A stretch of 64,000 bases of DNA from Streptomyces hiroshimensis (GCF_014650335.1 NZ_BMUT01000008.1:169170-233169); one strand, 5' to 3'. Counted from the stretch's first letter, positions 1-9,128 are shown. The notes: generated by a model not told the origin, from the letters alone. Program-made: numbers and translations.

Positions 1-444
1 GAACGGCTCCAGGCCGAGTTCGACCTGTCCTACGTCTTCATCGCCCACGACCTGTCGGTGGTCCGGCACATCTCGGACCGGGTCGCGGTGATGTACCTCG
101 GGCGGTTCGCCGAGGTGGGCACGGACGTCCAGATCTACGAGCACGCCACGCACCCGTACACGCAGGCGCTGCTGTCGGCCGTACCGGTGCCGGACCCGCG
201 GGCGCGGGAGGGACGCGAGCGCATTCTTCTGACCGGGGACGTGCCCTCTCCGGCGCACCCGCCGTCCGGGTGCCGGTTCCGCACCCGGTGCTGGAAGGCG
301 CAGGAGAAGTGCGCGCGGGTGGTGCCGCCGCTGGAGATCCCGGACTGGTTCCTGGAGGGCGGCGGCCCGGAGGCGCACGCGTCGGCGTGCCACTACGCGG
401 AAGAGCGCCCGCTGCCGGGCGACGACCTTCCGCCGCGACGGTGA
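1..444 (+). CDS. Oligopeptide ABC transporter ATP-binding protein, C-terminal part (5' end outside window)
   Basis: This is the last 147 residues of an OppF/DppF-type ATPase that powers peptide uptake at the membrane. The frame is open from base 1. The H-loop (FIAHDLS) is at residues 14-20 of the fragment, followed by the oligopeptide/dipeptide C-terminal domain (HPYTQALLSAVP, then a GCRFRTRC segment with two cysteines). Walker A and B lie upstream of the window. It converges with the permease operon at 611-6557. In S. coelicolor the bldK operon sits beside a second peptide permease, so this could be the BldKE equivalent, but that rests on remembered gene order. The last four codons and the stop lie inside a dispersed palindromic repeat (430-539). 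Confidence 0.93.
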   Translation, partial: ERLQAEFDLSYVFIAHDLSVVRHISDRVAVMYLGRFAEVGTDVQIYEHATHPYTQALLSAVPVPDPRAREGRERILLTGDVPSPAHPPSGCRFRTRCWKAQEKCARVVPPLEIPDWFLEGGGPEAHASACHYAEERPLPGDDLPPRR

Positions 445-539
445 TCAGCCCCCACCGGGGTGTCCGGCGGTGCCGTACGGCCTTGGGCCGGTCCGGCACC
501 GCCGGGATGCGCCGTGGTGGCTGAGCGCCGTTGCGGCGG
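430..539. repeat. REP-like palindromic repeat, copy A
   Basis: Two arms of about 50 bp pair across this stretch. The left arm starts CCGCCGCGACGG and contains GTGTCCGGCGGTGCCG. The right arm contains CGGCACCGCCGGGATG and ends CCGTTGCGGCGG. The same layout recurs at 38988-39110, 39176-39297 and 43818-43926. It lies between two convergent genes, so it could act as a bidirectional terminator. The left arm supplies the PPRR-stop end of the upstream reading frame. Confidence 0.8.
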
Positions 540-610
540 GATTCTCTTGCCTGGGCAAGACGCACGGGGTGTCACCCCGCGACAAGCCCCCCTGGGCGCG
601 CCGCGCCCCG

Positions 611-1651
611 TCAGGCTTCGGGCCGTGCCGCCGTCGTCGGCGGTTCCGGGAAGTGGCAGGCCGACAAATGCCCTTCCCCCGAGCCGTCCGCCCGCGCCAG
701 CGCAGGCGCCTCCGTCGCGCAGCGGTCCCGCGCCTTCCAGCACCGCGTGCGGAACCGGCACCCGGACGGCGGGGCGACCGGGGAGGGGACGTCCCCGGTG
801 AGGCGGATCCTTTCGCGCCGCGTCGTGCCGTCCGCGTCCGCCGCCTCCGGGACCGCCGACAGCAGCGCGTGCGTGTACGGGTGGCGCGGCCGCCGGTAGA
901 TGTCCTCGCGGGAGCCGGTCTCCACGATCCTGCCGAGGTACATCACCGCGACCCGGTGCGAGACGTGCCGCACCACGGCCAGGTCGTGGGCGATGAACAG
1001 GAAGGCGATCCCCAGCTCGCGCTGCAGCTGCTGCAGCAGGTTGACGACCTGCGCCTGGATGGAGACGTCCAGCGCGGACACCGGCTCGTCGGCGACGACG
1101 ACCTTCGGTCCGAGGGCGAGGGCCCGGGCCACCCCGATCCGCTGCCGCTGCCCGCCGGAGAACTCGTGCGGGAAGCGGTTGTAGTGCTCGGGGTTCAGCC
1201 CCACGGTCTCCAGGAGCTCGCGCACACGCGCCTCGCGCCCGCCCGGCGGCTCGATGCCGTGGATCTCCATGGGCCCGGAGACGATCCGGCCGACCGTCTG
1301 CCGGGGGTTCAGCGAGGCGTACGGGTCCTGGAAGATCATCTGGATCTCGGAGCGGACGGGGGCGAGCTGTCTGCGGCCCGCGTGGGTGATGTCCTCGCCC
1401 CGGTAGAGGATCCGCCCGGCCGACGGTTCCAGCAGCCGGGTGAGCAGCCGGCCCGTCGTGGACTTTCCGCAGCCGGACTCGCCGACCAGGCCGAAGCTCT
1501 CCCCGGCCCGTACGGTCAGGTCGATGCCGTCGACGGCCTGCACGGCGCCGACGGTCCGCCGGATGGGGAATCCGCCCCGCACGGGGAAGTGCTTGGTGAG
1601 GTTCTCGGCGACGAGCAGCGGCTCGCCGACCCGGGGGCTCTTCTCGTCCAT
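611..1651 (-). CDS. Oligopeptide ABC transporter ATP-binding protein (DppF/OppF type)
   Basis: This 346-residue ATPase subunit energises import of oligopeptides by the permease encoded just upstream on the same strand. Walker A (GESGCGKST) is at about residues 57-65, the signature SGGQRQR at 165-171, Walker B (VVVADEP) at 184-190 and the H-loop (FIAHDL) about 40 residues later. The C-terminal oligopeptide-type domain (HPYTHALLSAVPE, GCRFRTRC) follows. ATG start. It is the last gene of a five-gene minus-strand operon and begins 12 bp after the stop of the DppD-type gene. The normal family length argues against truncation. Confidence 0.95.
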   Translation of the reverse strand: MDEKSPRVGEPLLVAENLTKHFPVRGGFPIRRTVGAVQAVDGIDLTVRAGESFGLVGESGCGKSTTGRLLTRLLEPSAGRILYRGEDITHAGRRQLAPVRSEIQMIFQDPYASLNPRQTVGRIVSGPMEIHGIEPPGGREARVRELLETVGLNPEHYNRFPHEFSGGQRQRIGVARALALGPKVVVADEPVSALDVSIQAQVVNLLQQLQRELGIAFLFIAHDLAVVRHVSHRVAVMYLGRIVETGSREDIYRRPRHPYTHALLSAVPEAADADGTTRRERIRLTGDVPSPVAPPSGCRFRTRCWKARDRCATEAPALARADGSGEGHLSACHFPEPPTTAARPEA

Positions 1652-1663
1652 GGTCGGTACTCC

Positions 1664-2680
1664 TCAGCCGAGCCGGGGTCGGATCCGCTCAGCGAACACG
1701 CTCCGCTGCCGCTCCTCCCCGAGGTGGCAGGCGGCGCCCCGGCCGGGCGGCAGGGACGGCCGTTCCGTGCGGCAGCGGTCCTCCGCCACGGACGCGGCGT
1801 ACGCGCAGCGCGGGTGGAAGGGGCAGCCGGGCGGCGGGGCCAGCAGGCTGGGCGGGGTGCCGGGGATGGGGGTGAGCGGTTGCCCGACGTCGGAGGAGAG
1901 CCGGGGCATGGAGCCCAGCAGCCCCCAGGTGTACGGGTGCCGGGGCGCCCGCAGTACCTCCCGCACGGGCCCCTGTTCGACGGCCCGCCCGGCGTACATC
2001 ACCAGCAGGTCGTCCACGGTGCCGGCGACGACGCCCAGGTCGTGGGTGACGAGGACGATGGCCGCGCCGGTCTGCTGCTGGAGCTCCTTGAGCAGGTCGA
2101 GGATCTGGGCCTGCACGGTGACGTCGAGCGCGGTCGTCGGCTCGTCGGCGATGAGCAGCTCGGGGTCGCAGACCAGCGCCATCGCGATCATCGCGCGCTG
2201 CCGCATCCCGCCGGAGAACTGGTGCGGGTAGTCGTCCACGCGCAGCGCCGGATCGGTGATGCCGACCCGGCGCAGCATCTCGACCGCCCGCAGCCGGGCC
2301 TCCCGGCGCGAGGCGCCGGTGTGCTTGCGGTACGGCTCGGCGATCTGCCGGCCGACGGTGTAGTACGGGGAGAGCGCGGTGAGCGAGTCCTGGAAGACCA
2401 TCGCCACCTTGTTCCCGCGCAGCTTCTCCAGGACGGACTCCGGCGCCCCGGTCAGCTCCTGCCCGTCGAGCAGGACCTCGCCGCGGATCTCGGTGGTGCG
2501 CGGGTCGTGCAGCCCGAGCACGGCGAGGTTGGTGACGGACTTCCCGGAGCCGGACTCGCCGACGATGCCGAGCGTGCGGCCGCGCTCCAGGGTGAAGGAC
2601 AGGCCGTCGACGGCCCGGACGGTGCCGTCCTCGGTGGCGAAGCGCACGTACAGGTCGCGTACGGAGAGGAAGGGGGTCAC
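1664..2680 (-). CDS. Oligopeptide ABC transporter ATP-binding protein (DppD/OppD type)
   Basis: This 338-residue partner ATPase would form a heterodimer with the product of 611-1651 under the two permeases. Walker A (GESGSGKS) is at about residues 41-48, followed by the signature FSGGMRQR, Walker B (LLIADEP) and the H-loop LVTHDL. A C-terminal domain with GCPFHPRC follows. The GTG at 2678-2680 is chosen because AGGAG lies just upstream and it gives the family N-terminus VTPFLSVRDLYVRF. It starts 17 bp after the stop of the permease gene. The open frame extends far upstream, but that part is only a shadow of the permease and lipoprotein genes. Confidence 0.94.
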   Translation of the reverse strand: MTPFLSVRDLYVRFATEDGTVRAVDGLSFTLERGRTLGIVGESGSGKSVTNLAVLGLHDPRTTEIRGEVLLDGQELTGAPESVLEKLRGNKVAMVFQDSLTALSPYYTVGRQIAEPYRKHTGASRREARLRAVEMLRRVGITDPALRVDDYPHQFSGGMRQRAMIAMALVCDPELLIADEPTTALDVTVQAQILDLLKELQQQTGAAIVLVTHDLGVVAGTVDDLLVMYAGRAVEQGPVREVLRAPRHPYTWGLLGSMPRLSSDVGQPLTPIPGTPPSLLAPPPGCPFHPRCAYAASVAEDRCRTERPSLPPGRGAACHLGEERQRSVFAERIRPRLG

Positions 2681-2697
2681 TTGCGTTCTCCTGACCG

Positions 2698-3675
2698 CTA
2701 GGCGAGCCGCACGCGCGGGTCGATGACGGCGTAGGCGGCGTCCACCACGATGTTGGCGACGACGATCGCCGTGCAGCCGACGAGCATCACCGCCATCAGG
2801 GTGGGCAGGTCGGTCTCGCTCACCGAGGACACCGCGAGCCGGCCCAGGCCGTGCAGGCTGAAGGTGAACTCGGTGATGATCGCGCCGCCGAAGAGCGATC
2901 CGAGGTCGATGCCGAAGATGGTGACGATGGGCGCGAGGGCGCCCCGCCAGGCGTAGCGGAAGAAGACCGCGCGCCGCCCGAGCCCCTTGGCGCGGGCCGC
3001 GCGCACATGGTCCTCGCCGAGCTGCTCGATCATCTGGGAGCGCGTCATCCGGCTGTAGTTGGCGATGAAGATGATGGACAGCACCAGCCAGGGGATGAGC
3101 ATGCCGGTGAACCACTTCACGGGGTCCTCGGTGATCGGGTGGTAGGCCGGGTTGTCCATCCAGTGCAGCCCGCTGACGAGCACGGCCAGGGCGATGACGC
3201 CGACGAAGTAGATCTGCAGGGCGTTGCCGACGAGGGACAGGGAGCTGAAGAACTTGTCGATCCAGGTCCCCCGGAAGGCGGCGGCGATCATGCCGATGCC
3301 GACGCCGACGACGAGGAAGACGGCGGCCCCGCCGAGCGTGATGGACAAGGTCGTGGGGAAGCGGTCCACGATGGTGCCCCACACCGGCTGCTGGTTGGAG
3401 AAGGAGTAGCCGAAGCAGGGCGCCGGGCAGTGGCCGACGGTGAAGTCGCGGCCGGTGAAGATGCCCGCCATGTAGTGCCAGTACTGCACGGGCACCGGCT
3501 CGTCCAGGCCGAGGTTCTTGTTGATCAGGGCGATGGCGTCCGGGGTGCAGTTCTTGCCGCAGGACATCAGGGCCGGCTGGGAGGGCAGGGCGAAGAACAG
3601 GGCGAAGGTGATCGCGCTGATCAGCACGATGATGACGAGGGCGCCGAGCGAGCGGCGCGCGAGGAAGCGCAGCAT
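2698..3675 (-). CDS. Peptide ABC transporter permease (DppB/OppB type)
   Basis: A 325-residue integral membrane permease of the binding-protein-dependent transport family. It has an N-terminal helix (about residues 10-30), a large extracytoplasmic loop, then five helices with the EAA-type cytoplasmic loop (EQLGEDHVRAARAKGLG). The loop after helix 1 carries two cysteine pairs, CGKNC and CPAPCFG. The permease at 61306-62295 has the same pairs (CGPRC and CDAPCFG), so a conserved disulfide-bonded loop is likely. It lies between the lipoprotein gene and the two ATPase genes. Confidence 0.94.
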   Translation of the reverse strand: MLRFLARRSLGALVIIVLISAITFALFFALPSQPALMSCGKNCTPDAIALINKNLGLDEPVPVQYWHYMAGIFTGRDFTVGHCPAPCFGYSFSNQQPVWGTIVDRFPTTLSITLGGAAVFLVVGVGIGMIAAAFRGTWIDKFFSSLSLVGNALQIYFVGVIALAVLVSGLHWMDNPAYHPITEDPVKWFTGMLIPWLVLSIIFIANYSRMTRSQMIEQLGEDHVRAARAKGLGRRAVFFRYAWRGALAPIVTIFGIDLGSLFGGAIITEFTFSLHGLGRLAVSSVSETDLPTLMAVMLVGCTAIVVANIVVDAAYAVIDPRVRLA

Positions 3676-3696
3676 GGTCCGCCGTCCGGGGAGCCG

Positions 3697-5529
3697 TTAC
3701 TTGACGTAGACGCCGGTCGGGTCGACGGTTCCGTAGACCGGCTGGTAGCGGACCCCGCCCAGGTTCGAGCCCCACAGGGAGAACTGGGTGTTGTAGAAGG
3801 TCGGCACGCCCGGCACGTCGTCGGCGAGGATCTTGTCGGCGAGCTTCTGCCACTCGGGCGCGGCCTGCTTCACGTCCGGGATCGCGTTGATCCGGTCGAC
3901 CTCCTTGTTGACGGCCGGGTTGTCGAGGTGGCCGTAGTTCTGGGAGCCGTCGGCGATCTGCCGGCCGTCGAAGAGGGGCGGTACGACGGTCGAGGCGACG
4001 GGCCAGTCCGCGCCCCAGGAGGTGCGGTAGATGTCGAACTTGTTCTTCACCTCGGCGATCGCGGTCCGCCAGGTGTTGGAGTCGATCTCCTTCTTCTGCA
4101 CCTTGAAGCCCGCCCGTTCCAGGGCCTGGGCGACGACCACGGAGACCTTCTGCTGGATGTCGGTGTTGGCGTAGGCGTAGACGATCTCCTGGCCCTCCTT
4201 GCCGGCCGCCTTGAGCAGTTCGCGGGCCTTGTCCGGGTCGCCGGCCGGCTTGTCCTTCTTCCCGAAGGGGTCGGTCGGCCGGTAGCCGTCCATGGCGGGG
4301 GAGAGGAAGTTCGTGGCGAGCACCCCGGCGGTCTTGCCGCCCACCTGCTGGAGGATCTGCCCGTTGGGCATCGCGTACGCGAGCGCCTTGCGGACGTTCA
4401 CGTCCTTGAGCCGGTCCATGTTGAAGCTGATGTAGTCCACGTACGGCTGGATCTCCACGAACCGGCGCGCCTTGGTGTCGGCCTGGCCGAGGACCTTCTC
4501 GGTCATCTCCGGGGCGACGGCGTTGGAGAACGACAGGGTGTTCTTGTCGCCGCCCTGGTCGGCGAGGTAGCGCCGGGTGGAGTCCGCGTACTGGTGGCCG
4601 AAGCTGATCTCGAACCGGTCGGCGTACTGGTGGCGGACGGGGTCGGTCTTCGCGTCCCAGTGCTCGTTGCGGACGAGAGTGAGCGACTTGCCGACCTTGT
4701 AGTCGCCGACCTTGTAGGGGCCGGAGGAGAAGGGGGCGTTGTCGTACTTGCGCTGGGTGTCCTTCTCCGCCTTGACGGGGCCGATGTTCGGCATGGCGGT
4801 GGCGAAGGGGGTGTCCGCGTGCGCTTGGCGGAAGTGGAAGACGATCGTCTTGTCGTCCGGGGTGTCCAGCACGGACGACGGCAGGTGCGCGCCCTTGTAC
4901 GGGCCGTCGGGCAGCGCCTTGCGGAAGGCCGTGCCGTCGCCGGAGAGCCACTGCGGGACGTACTGCGGGCCGTCGGTCTCGAAGTCGGCGTAGAGCCGTT
5001 CGACGCCCCAGCGCACGTCCTTGGAGGTGATGGGCGAGCCGTCCTCGAACTTCAGCCCGTCCTTGAGGGTGAACTTCCAGGTCTTCCCGCCGTCGGAGGA
5101 CGTGCCCGCGTCGGTCGCCAGATCGCCGACGATCTTCACCTTGCCCTTGTCGTCCACCTTGTACGAGGTGAGCGTGCGGTTGTAGAGCATCTGGTTGGCG
5201 AGCATGTCGCTGTAGTAGATCTGCCCGGGGTCCAGGTGGAGGAAGGCGTCGCGCTGCAGGACGCCGACGGTGCCGCCCTTCTTCGCGCCGGGCACCTCGG
5301 GGGCCGGGCCCGCCGAGTCCTCTTTGGTGCCGATCGAGTAGTTGGCGGAGGCGTTCTTGTCCGTGCCGGGTCCCGCGCTCTTGTCACCGCCGCCCCCGCC
5401 GCCTCCGCTGCTGCACGCGCAAAGCACGAGGGCTCCGGAGGCCAGGGCGGCCGCGGCGGCGGCGAGCCGGCCTCTGGAGCGCAGCGTTCCCGTGGTGGGC
5501 TTCGGTACGGGCTTCGTCGTGAGCGTCAT
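3697..5529 (-). CDS. Peptide-binding lipoprotein, SBP_bac_5 family
   Basis: A 610-residue extracellular solute-binding protein that delivers peptides to the adjacent permeases. The start at 5529 gives a lipoprotein signal: basic N-region (RSRGR), Ala-rich core and a lipobox ending at Cys39. A Gly/Ser linker follows, then the SBP_bac_5 fold with typical blocks (KTWKFTLKDGLKFEDGSPIT, APFSSGPYKV, VRKALAYAM). It sits between two permease genes of the operon, with about 50 bp to the upstream permease. Related to the lipoprotein at 58587-60308 but clearly diverged. The exact ligand cannot be told from sequence. Confidence 0.94.
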   Translation of the reverse strand: MTLTTKPVPKPTTGTLRSRGRLAAAAAALASGALVLCACSSGGGGGGGDKSAGPGTDKNASANYSIGTKEDSAGPAPEVPGAKKGGTVGVLQRDAFLHLDPGQIYYSDMLANQMLYNRTLTSYKVDDKGKVKIVGDLATDAGTSSDGGKTWKFTLKDGLKFEDGSPITSKDVRWGVERLYADFETDGPQYVPQWLSGDGTAFRKALPDGPYKGAHLPSSVLDTPDDKTIVFHFRQAHADTPFATAMPNIGPVKAEKDTQRKYDNAPFSSGPYKVGDYKVGKSLTLVRNEHWDAKTDPVRHQYADRFEISFGHQYADSTRRYLADQGGDKNTLSFSNAVAPEMTEKVLGQADTKARRFVEIQPYVDYISFNMDRLKDVNVRKALAYAMPNGQILQQVGGKTAGVLATNFLSPAMDGYRPTDPFGKKDKPAGDPDKARELLKAAGKEGQEIVYAYANTDIQQKVSVVVAQALERAGFKVQKKEIDSNTWRTAIAEVKNKFDIYRTSWGADWPVASTVVPPLFDGRQIADGSQNYGHLDNPAVNKEVDRINAIPDVKQAAPEWQKLADKILADDVPGVPTFYNTQFSLWGSNLGGVRYQPVYGTVDPTGVYVK

Positions 5530-5579
5530 GGGTCGATGCACCTGCCTGTCCGTCGTCGGCGGTTTCTGTGTGCACGTCC

Positions 5580-6557
5580 TCAGCGTCCGGTCCGCGGGTC
5601 GAAGGCGTCCCGGACCGAGTCCCCGAGCAGGTTGAAGGCGACCACGAAAACGATCATCGCGAGGCCGGGGAAGAAGATGTAGGTGATGTCGCTCTCGTAG
5701 TAGTGGGCGCCGTTGGCGAACATCCGGCCCCAGTCCGGCGTGGGCTCCACGATGCCGACGCCGATGAAGGACAGCCCGGCCTCGATGGTCACGAAGCTGG
5801 GCAGCATCAGCGTGGACTGCACCAGGATCGGCGTCCAGAGATTGGGCAGCAGCTCCTTGCTGATGATCCGCCAGGGCGATGCGCCGGTGACCCTCGCCGC
5901 CTCGACGAACTCGCGCTCCCGCAGGCTCAGCACCTGCCCGCGCAGCAGCCGCGCCAGCCCCATCCAGCCCAGCACCCACAGCACCAGAATCAGCGTCAAC
6001 ACGCGCAGATAGGTCGGGGTCTCCTTCTCCGGGCTCACGAAGAGCGAGTAGACGACCGGAGTGAAAGCGATGAACGACAGCTGGCTCGGGAAGGCCAGCA
6101 GCAAGTCGATGAAACGGCCCAGCAGATAATCAGTCCGGCCGCCCAGATATCCGGCCGTCACCCCGATGAGCACGCCGGTCAGGACGCACAGGACCGTGGC
6201 CGCCGCGGCGATGAGCAGGGACGTACGGATTCCGTAGAGCAGCTGGGTCAGGACGTCCCGGCCGAGGGTGGGTTCGAGGCCGAACCAGAAGCTCCCCGAA
6301 ATTCCCCCGTTGGGCTTCACCGGATAGCCGTATTCGTTGAGCAGACCCGGCTCGTTCAGCCCGTAGGTCTCCGTCGGGTTCTTGCCGTAGAGCTTCGAGA
6401 TCAGCGGTGCCGCCGGCGCGACGAGGAAGAAGAACGTCACCACGTAGGCCGAGATGACACCCGGACGGTCGCGTTTGAAGCGCCGCCACATCAGCTGTCC
6501 GGGTGATCTGCCGACCGGTTCCGGATGCGTCACCGGGGCCGGGGAAGGACTCGTCAT
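5580..6557 (-). CDS. Peptide ABC transporter permease (DppC/OppC type)
   Basis: A 325-residue permease with the OppC N-terminal domain (helix near residues 30-52, then an ER-type linker) and the BPD transport domain with the cytoplasmic loop EFVEAARVTGASPWRII. It is the first gene of the minus-strand peptide permease operon. The ATG at 6555-6557 is preferred because GGGGGA lies about 9 nt upstream. A GTG six codons further upstream is possible. It would pair with the DppB-type subunit at 2698-3675. Confidence 0.92.
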   Translation of the reverse strand: MTSPSPAPVTHPEPVGRSPGQLMWRRFKRDRPGVISAYVVTFFFLVAPAAPLISKLYGKNPTETYGLNEPGLLNEYGYPVKPNGGISGSFWFGLEPTLGRDVLTQLLYGIRTSLLIAAAATVLCVLTGVLIGVTAGYLGGRTDYLLGRFIDLLLAFPSQLSFIAFTPVVYSLFVSPEKETPTYLRVLTLILVLWVLGWMGLARLLRGQVLSLREREFVEAARVTGASPWRIISKELLPNLWTPILVQSTLMLPSFVTIEAGLSFIGVGIVEPTPDWGRMFANGAHYYESDITYIFFPGLAMIVFVVAFNLLGDSVRDAFDPRTGR

Positions 6558-6629
6558 CGCGTAAATCCCCCGCACTGTCGTCTTGTCGAACCCGCCGCGG
6601 ACGCACGGCGCGCGCAGTGGGTTGAGCGG

Positions 6630-6659
6630 ACTTTCGCAACGGATTCACAGCGCAGTCAA
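6630..6659 (-). promoter_or_regulatory. Possible promoter of the peptide permease operon
   Basis: On the minus strand TTGACT (6654-6659) is followed after 18 nt by GAAAGT (6630-6635), a reasonable match to a principal-sigma promoter. It would leave a leader of about 65 nt before the permease ATG. The motif GTTGAGCGGA occurs on the plus strand on both sides of it (about 6620 and 6705), which could be an operator. Confidence 0.4.
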
Positions 6660-6661
6660 GG

Positions 6662-6688
6662 GGCCTGCCCACCAAGAGGGGGCAGGCC
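6662..6688 (-). terminator. Hairpin downstream of the S9 peptidase gene
   Basis: GGCCTGCCC and GGGCAGGCC form a 9-bp perfect stem with a 9-nt loop. It lies about 110 bp beyond the peptidase stop and just upstream of the permease operon promoter candidate, so it probably insulates the two transcripts. Confidence 0.5.
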
Positions 6689-6800
6689 GCTCTTCTTGAG
6701 CGAACGTTGAGCGGATCGACGACGCGGCGTGCTTGACAGGGTGCCGGGCACGCCGCGCGCAGCCCTCGCAGGGCGGAGGAGGAGGAAGGGTGAGGAAGGG

Positions 6801-8945
6801 TCAGGCCATGCCCAGGGACCGCTTGAGGAAGTCCACTTGGAGCAGCAGGAGGTTCTCCGCGACCTGCTCCTGCGGGGTCATGTGCGTCACGCCGGACAGC
6901 GGCAGCACCTCGTGCGGACGGCCCGCCGCGAGCAGCGCCGAGGACAGCCGCAGGGTGTGCGCCGCGACCACGTTGTCGTCGGCCAGCCCGTGGACGATCA
7001 TCAGCGGCCGGACCTGCCCGGCCGCCTCCGCCAGCCCGTCGTCGGTGACCAGCGAGTTGTGGGCGTACACCTTCGGCTTGTCGTCCGGGAGGCCGAGATA
7101 GCGCTCGGTGTAGTGCGTGTCGTACAGCCGCCAGTCGGTCACCGGCGCGCCCGCGACGGCCGCGTGGAAGACGTCCGGGCGGCGCAGCACGGCCAGCGCC
7201 GCGAGATAGCCGCCGTAGGACCAGCCGCGGATGCCGACCCGGCCCAGGTCCAGCGGGAAGTCCGCGGCCAGCGCCTGCAGGGCCTCGACCTGGTCGTCCA
7301 GGGTGACGCCGGCGAAGTCCTCGTGGATCGCCTTCTCCCAGGCGGGGGAGCGGTGCGGGGTGCCCCGGCCGTCGGCGACCACCACGGCGAAGCCCTGGTC
7401 GGCGAACCACTGCGAGGTCAGGTGGGCGTTGTGCCCCGCGACCACGCGCGGGCCGTGCGGACCGCCGTAGGGGTCCATGAGGACCGGCAGCGGCCCGTCG
7501 CCCTCGGCGTAGCCCGTCGGCAGGAGGACGGCGCACGGGATCCGGCGCGCGCCCGCCTCGGTGAGCCGTGCGCGCGAGGTGAGCACCGGCGCTTCGGCAT
7601 ACGAGGTCACGCCGGTCACCTCCGCGCCGTCGCGCAGGACCCGGGCGGTGGCCCCGGCGCGCTCCGGTACCGCCGACACCAGGACGGTGACCGCCCCCGA
7701 GCGCACGGCCGAGTGCCAGCCGCGCTCCTGCGAGACGCGCTCCACGCCCTGCTCGCTCACCCGGTAGACGTGCGTCTCTCCCGTCTCGGGCTCCTCCGCA
7801 TCCGGCCCGGCGGACGCGGAGACGAGGACGTCGTCGTCGCCGATGTCGAGCACGGCGCGCAGGTGCAGCCCGCTTCCGGTCAGCGTGCGGTCGCCCACCA
7901 CCAGGGCCCGCGCACCGCCCTCGTCGGAGATGCGCACCAGACGCCCGTCGGGCGACCAGGCGGGAACACCGGGGAACAATTCAAGCCACTTTGCGTCCTG
8001 CTCTTCGTGGAGCACGCTCGTGGCGCCCGTCCCGGTGTCCACGGTGAGATACGCCTGGTGGCGCTGGTCGCGGCTCTGCACCAGCAGCAGCGGAGGGCCG
8101 CCCGCGGACCAGTGCACGCGCGCGAGGTACGGATGGCGCGCGCGGTCCCACCGGACGTCCGTGCGAGTGCCGTCCAGACCCAGCAGCGAGAGCGTGACCT
8201 CGGCGTTCGGCGTGCCCGCCGCGGGATAGCCCACCTCGGCGGGACGGCTGCCGGGGTGGGCCGGGTCGGCGATCCACCAGCGCTGCACGGGGGAGTCGTC
8301 CACCCGCGCGGCCAGCAGGGACTCCCCGTCCGGGGCCCACCAGAAGCCGCGGTGGCGGTCCATCTCCTCGGCCGCCACGAACTCCGCGAGCCCCCAGGTC
8401 ACCGAGGGGCCGTCCGGCTCGGCCAGGGCCCGGTCCGCGCCGCCGCCGGGCGCTGCTCCCGCGGCCGGCTCCACGTCCACGACGCGCAGCGCGCCGCCCG
8501 CGACATAGGCGACGCGGCGGCCGTCCGGGGAGGGGCGCGGGTCGGCGACCGGACCGGGAACGGCCAGTTCACGGGCGGTGCCGCCGCGCAGCTCCGCCAC
8601 GAACAGCCGTCCCGACAGGGCGAACGCCGCCAACTCCGCCGCGCTGTCCACGGCGTAGGCGACGACGCCCGCCGACCCCTCGCGCAGCCGTTCCCGCCGG
8701 GCCTTCTCCTCGGCCGAGAGCTCCTCGCCGGCCCCGGCCAGCAGGACGGCCGGATCGGCCGCCGGGAACTCCCGTCCGCCGGCGGGGTCGAGGACCCACA
8801 ACACGCCCGTGCGGTCGGTGCCGGAACGCGAGCGGATGAAGACGACACGCGAGCCGTCGGGTGACACCGTGAACGCGCGCGGCGCGCCGAGCGAGAAGCG
8901 TTGCGTGCGGGCGTACTGTCGCGGGAACGAGACTTGTCCGGTCAT
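6801..8945 (-). CDS. S9 family prolyl oligopeptidase-like serine peptidase (DPP IV type)
   Basis: A 714-residue serine peptidase. The N-terminal two thirds is a beta-propeller-like region with WD-like blocks (FTVSPDGSRVVF, PSPDGRRVAYV). The C-terminal alpha/beta-hydrolase domain carries the nucleophile in GWSYGG, the Asp in HGLADDNV and the His in GVTHMT. No signal peptide is seen, so it is probably cytoplasmic and would trim peptides, which fits the peptide permease next door. The ATG at 8943-8945 is chosen over an upstream GTG or ATG because TAGGCT (8953-8958 on the minus strand) lies 7 nt before it, the arrangement of a leaderless Streptomyces gene. Confidence 0.93.
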   Translation of the reverse strand: MTGQVSFPRQYARTQRFSLGAPRAFTVSPDGSRVVFIRSRSGTDRTGVLWVLDPAGGREFPAADPAVLLAGAGEELSAEEKARRERLREGSAGVVAYAVDSAAELAAFALSGRLFVAELRGGTARELAVPGPVADPRPSPDGRRVAYVAGGALRVVDVEPAAGAAPGGGADRALAEPDGPSVTWGLAEFVAAEEMDRHRGFWWAPDGESLLAARVDDSPVQRWWIADPAHPGSRPAEVGYPAAGTPNAEVTLSLLGLDGTRTDVRWDRARHPYLARVHWSAGGPPLLLVQSRDQRHQAYLTVDTGTGATSVLHEEQDAKWLELFPGVPAWSPDGRLVRISDEGGARALVVGDRTLTGSGLHLRAVLDIGDDDVLVSASAGPDAEEPETGETHVYRVSEQGVERVSQERGWHSAVRSGAVTVLVSAVPERAGATARVLRDGAEVTGVTSYAEAPVLTSRARLTEAGARRIPCAVLLPTGYAEGDGPLPVLMDPYGGPHGPRVVAGHNAHLTSQWFADQGFAVVVADGRGTPHRSPAWEKAIHEDFAGVTLDDQVEALQALAADFPLDLGRVGIRGWSYGGYLAALAVLRRPDVFHAAVAGAPVTDWRLYDTHYTERYLGLPDDKPKVYAHNSLVTDDGLAEAAGQVRPLMIVHGLADDNVVAAHTLRLSSALLAAGRPHEVLPLSGVTHMTPQEQVAENLLLLQVDFLKRSLGMA

Positions 8946-9034
8946 GCCGCCGAGCCTACGGCGAGGCGGCGAGATTCCGCCGTGCGCCCCGGAATTGCCC
9001 CCATGCACCCAGTGCTGGTCACGCTCTGGAAAGT

Positions 9035-9040
9035 TATGAT
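9035..9040 (+). promoter_or_regulatory. -10 box for the small membrane protein gene
   Basis: TATGAT matches the principal-sigma -10 consensus closely. The -35 region is weak (GTGCTG, 17 nt upstream). The resulting leader of about 160 nt contains the 12-bp tandem repeat at 9129-9164. Confidence 0.45.
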
Positions 9041-9128
9041 CACGGACGCATAGCCGTTAAGTCTCGCGTGACAACCGCTCCACCCCGCTCGTGCTGTCAG
9101 TTCAGCGTTTCATCGTTTTTGTCCTGCG

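Noticed and set aside
2851..5682. Long plus-strand open frame (943 codons)
   Set aside because: Antisense shadow of the permease and lipoprotein genes, with acidic Val/Asp-rich composition expected from reverse GC-rich codons.
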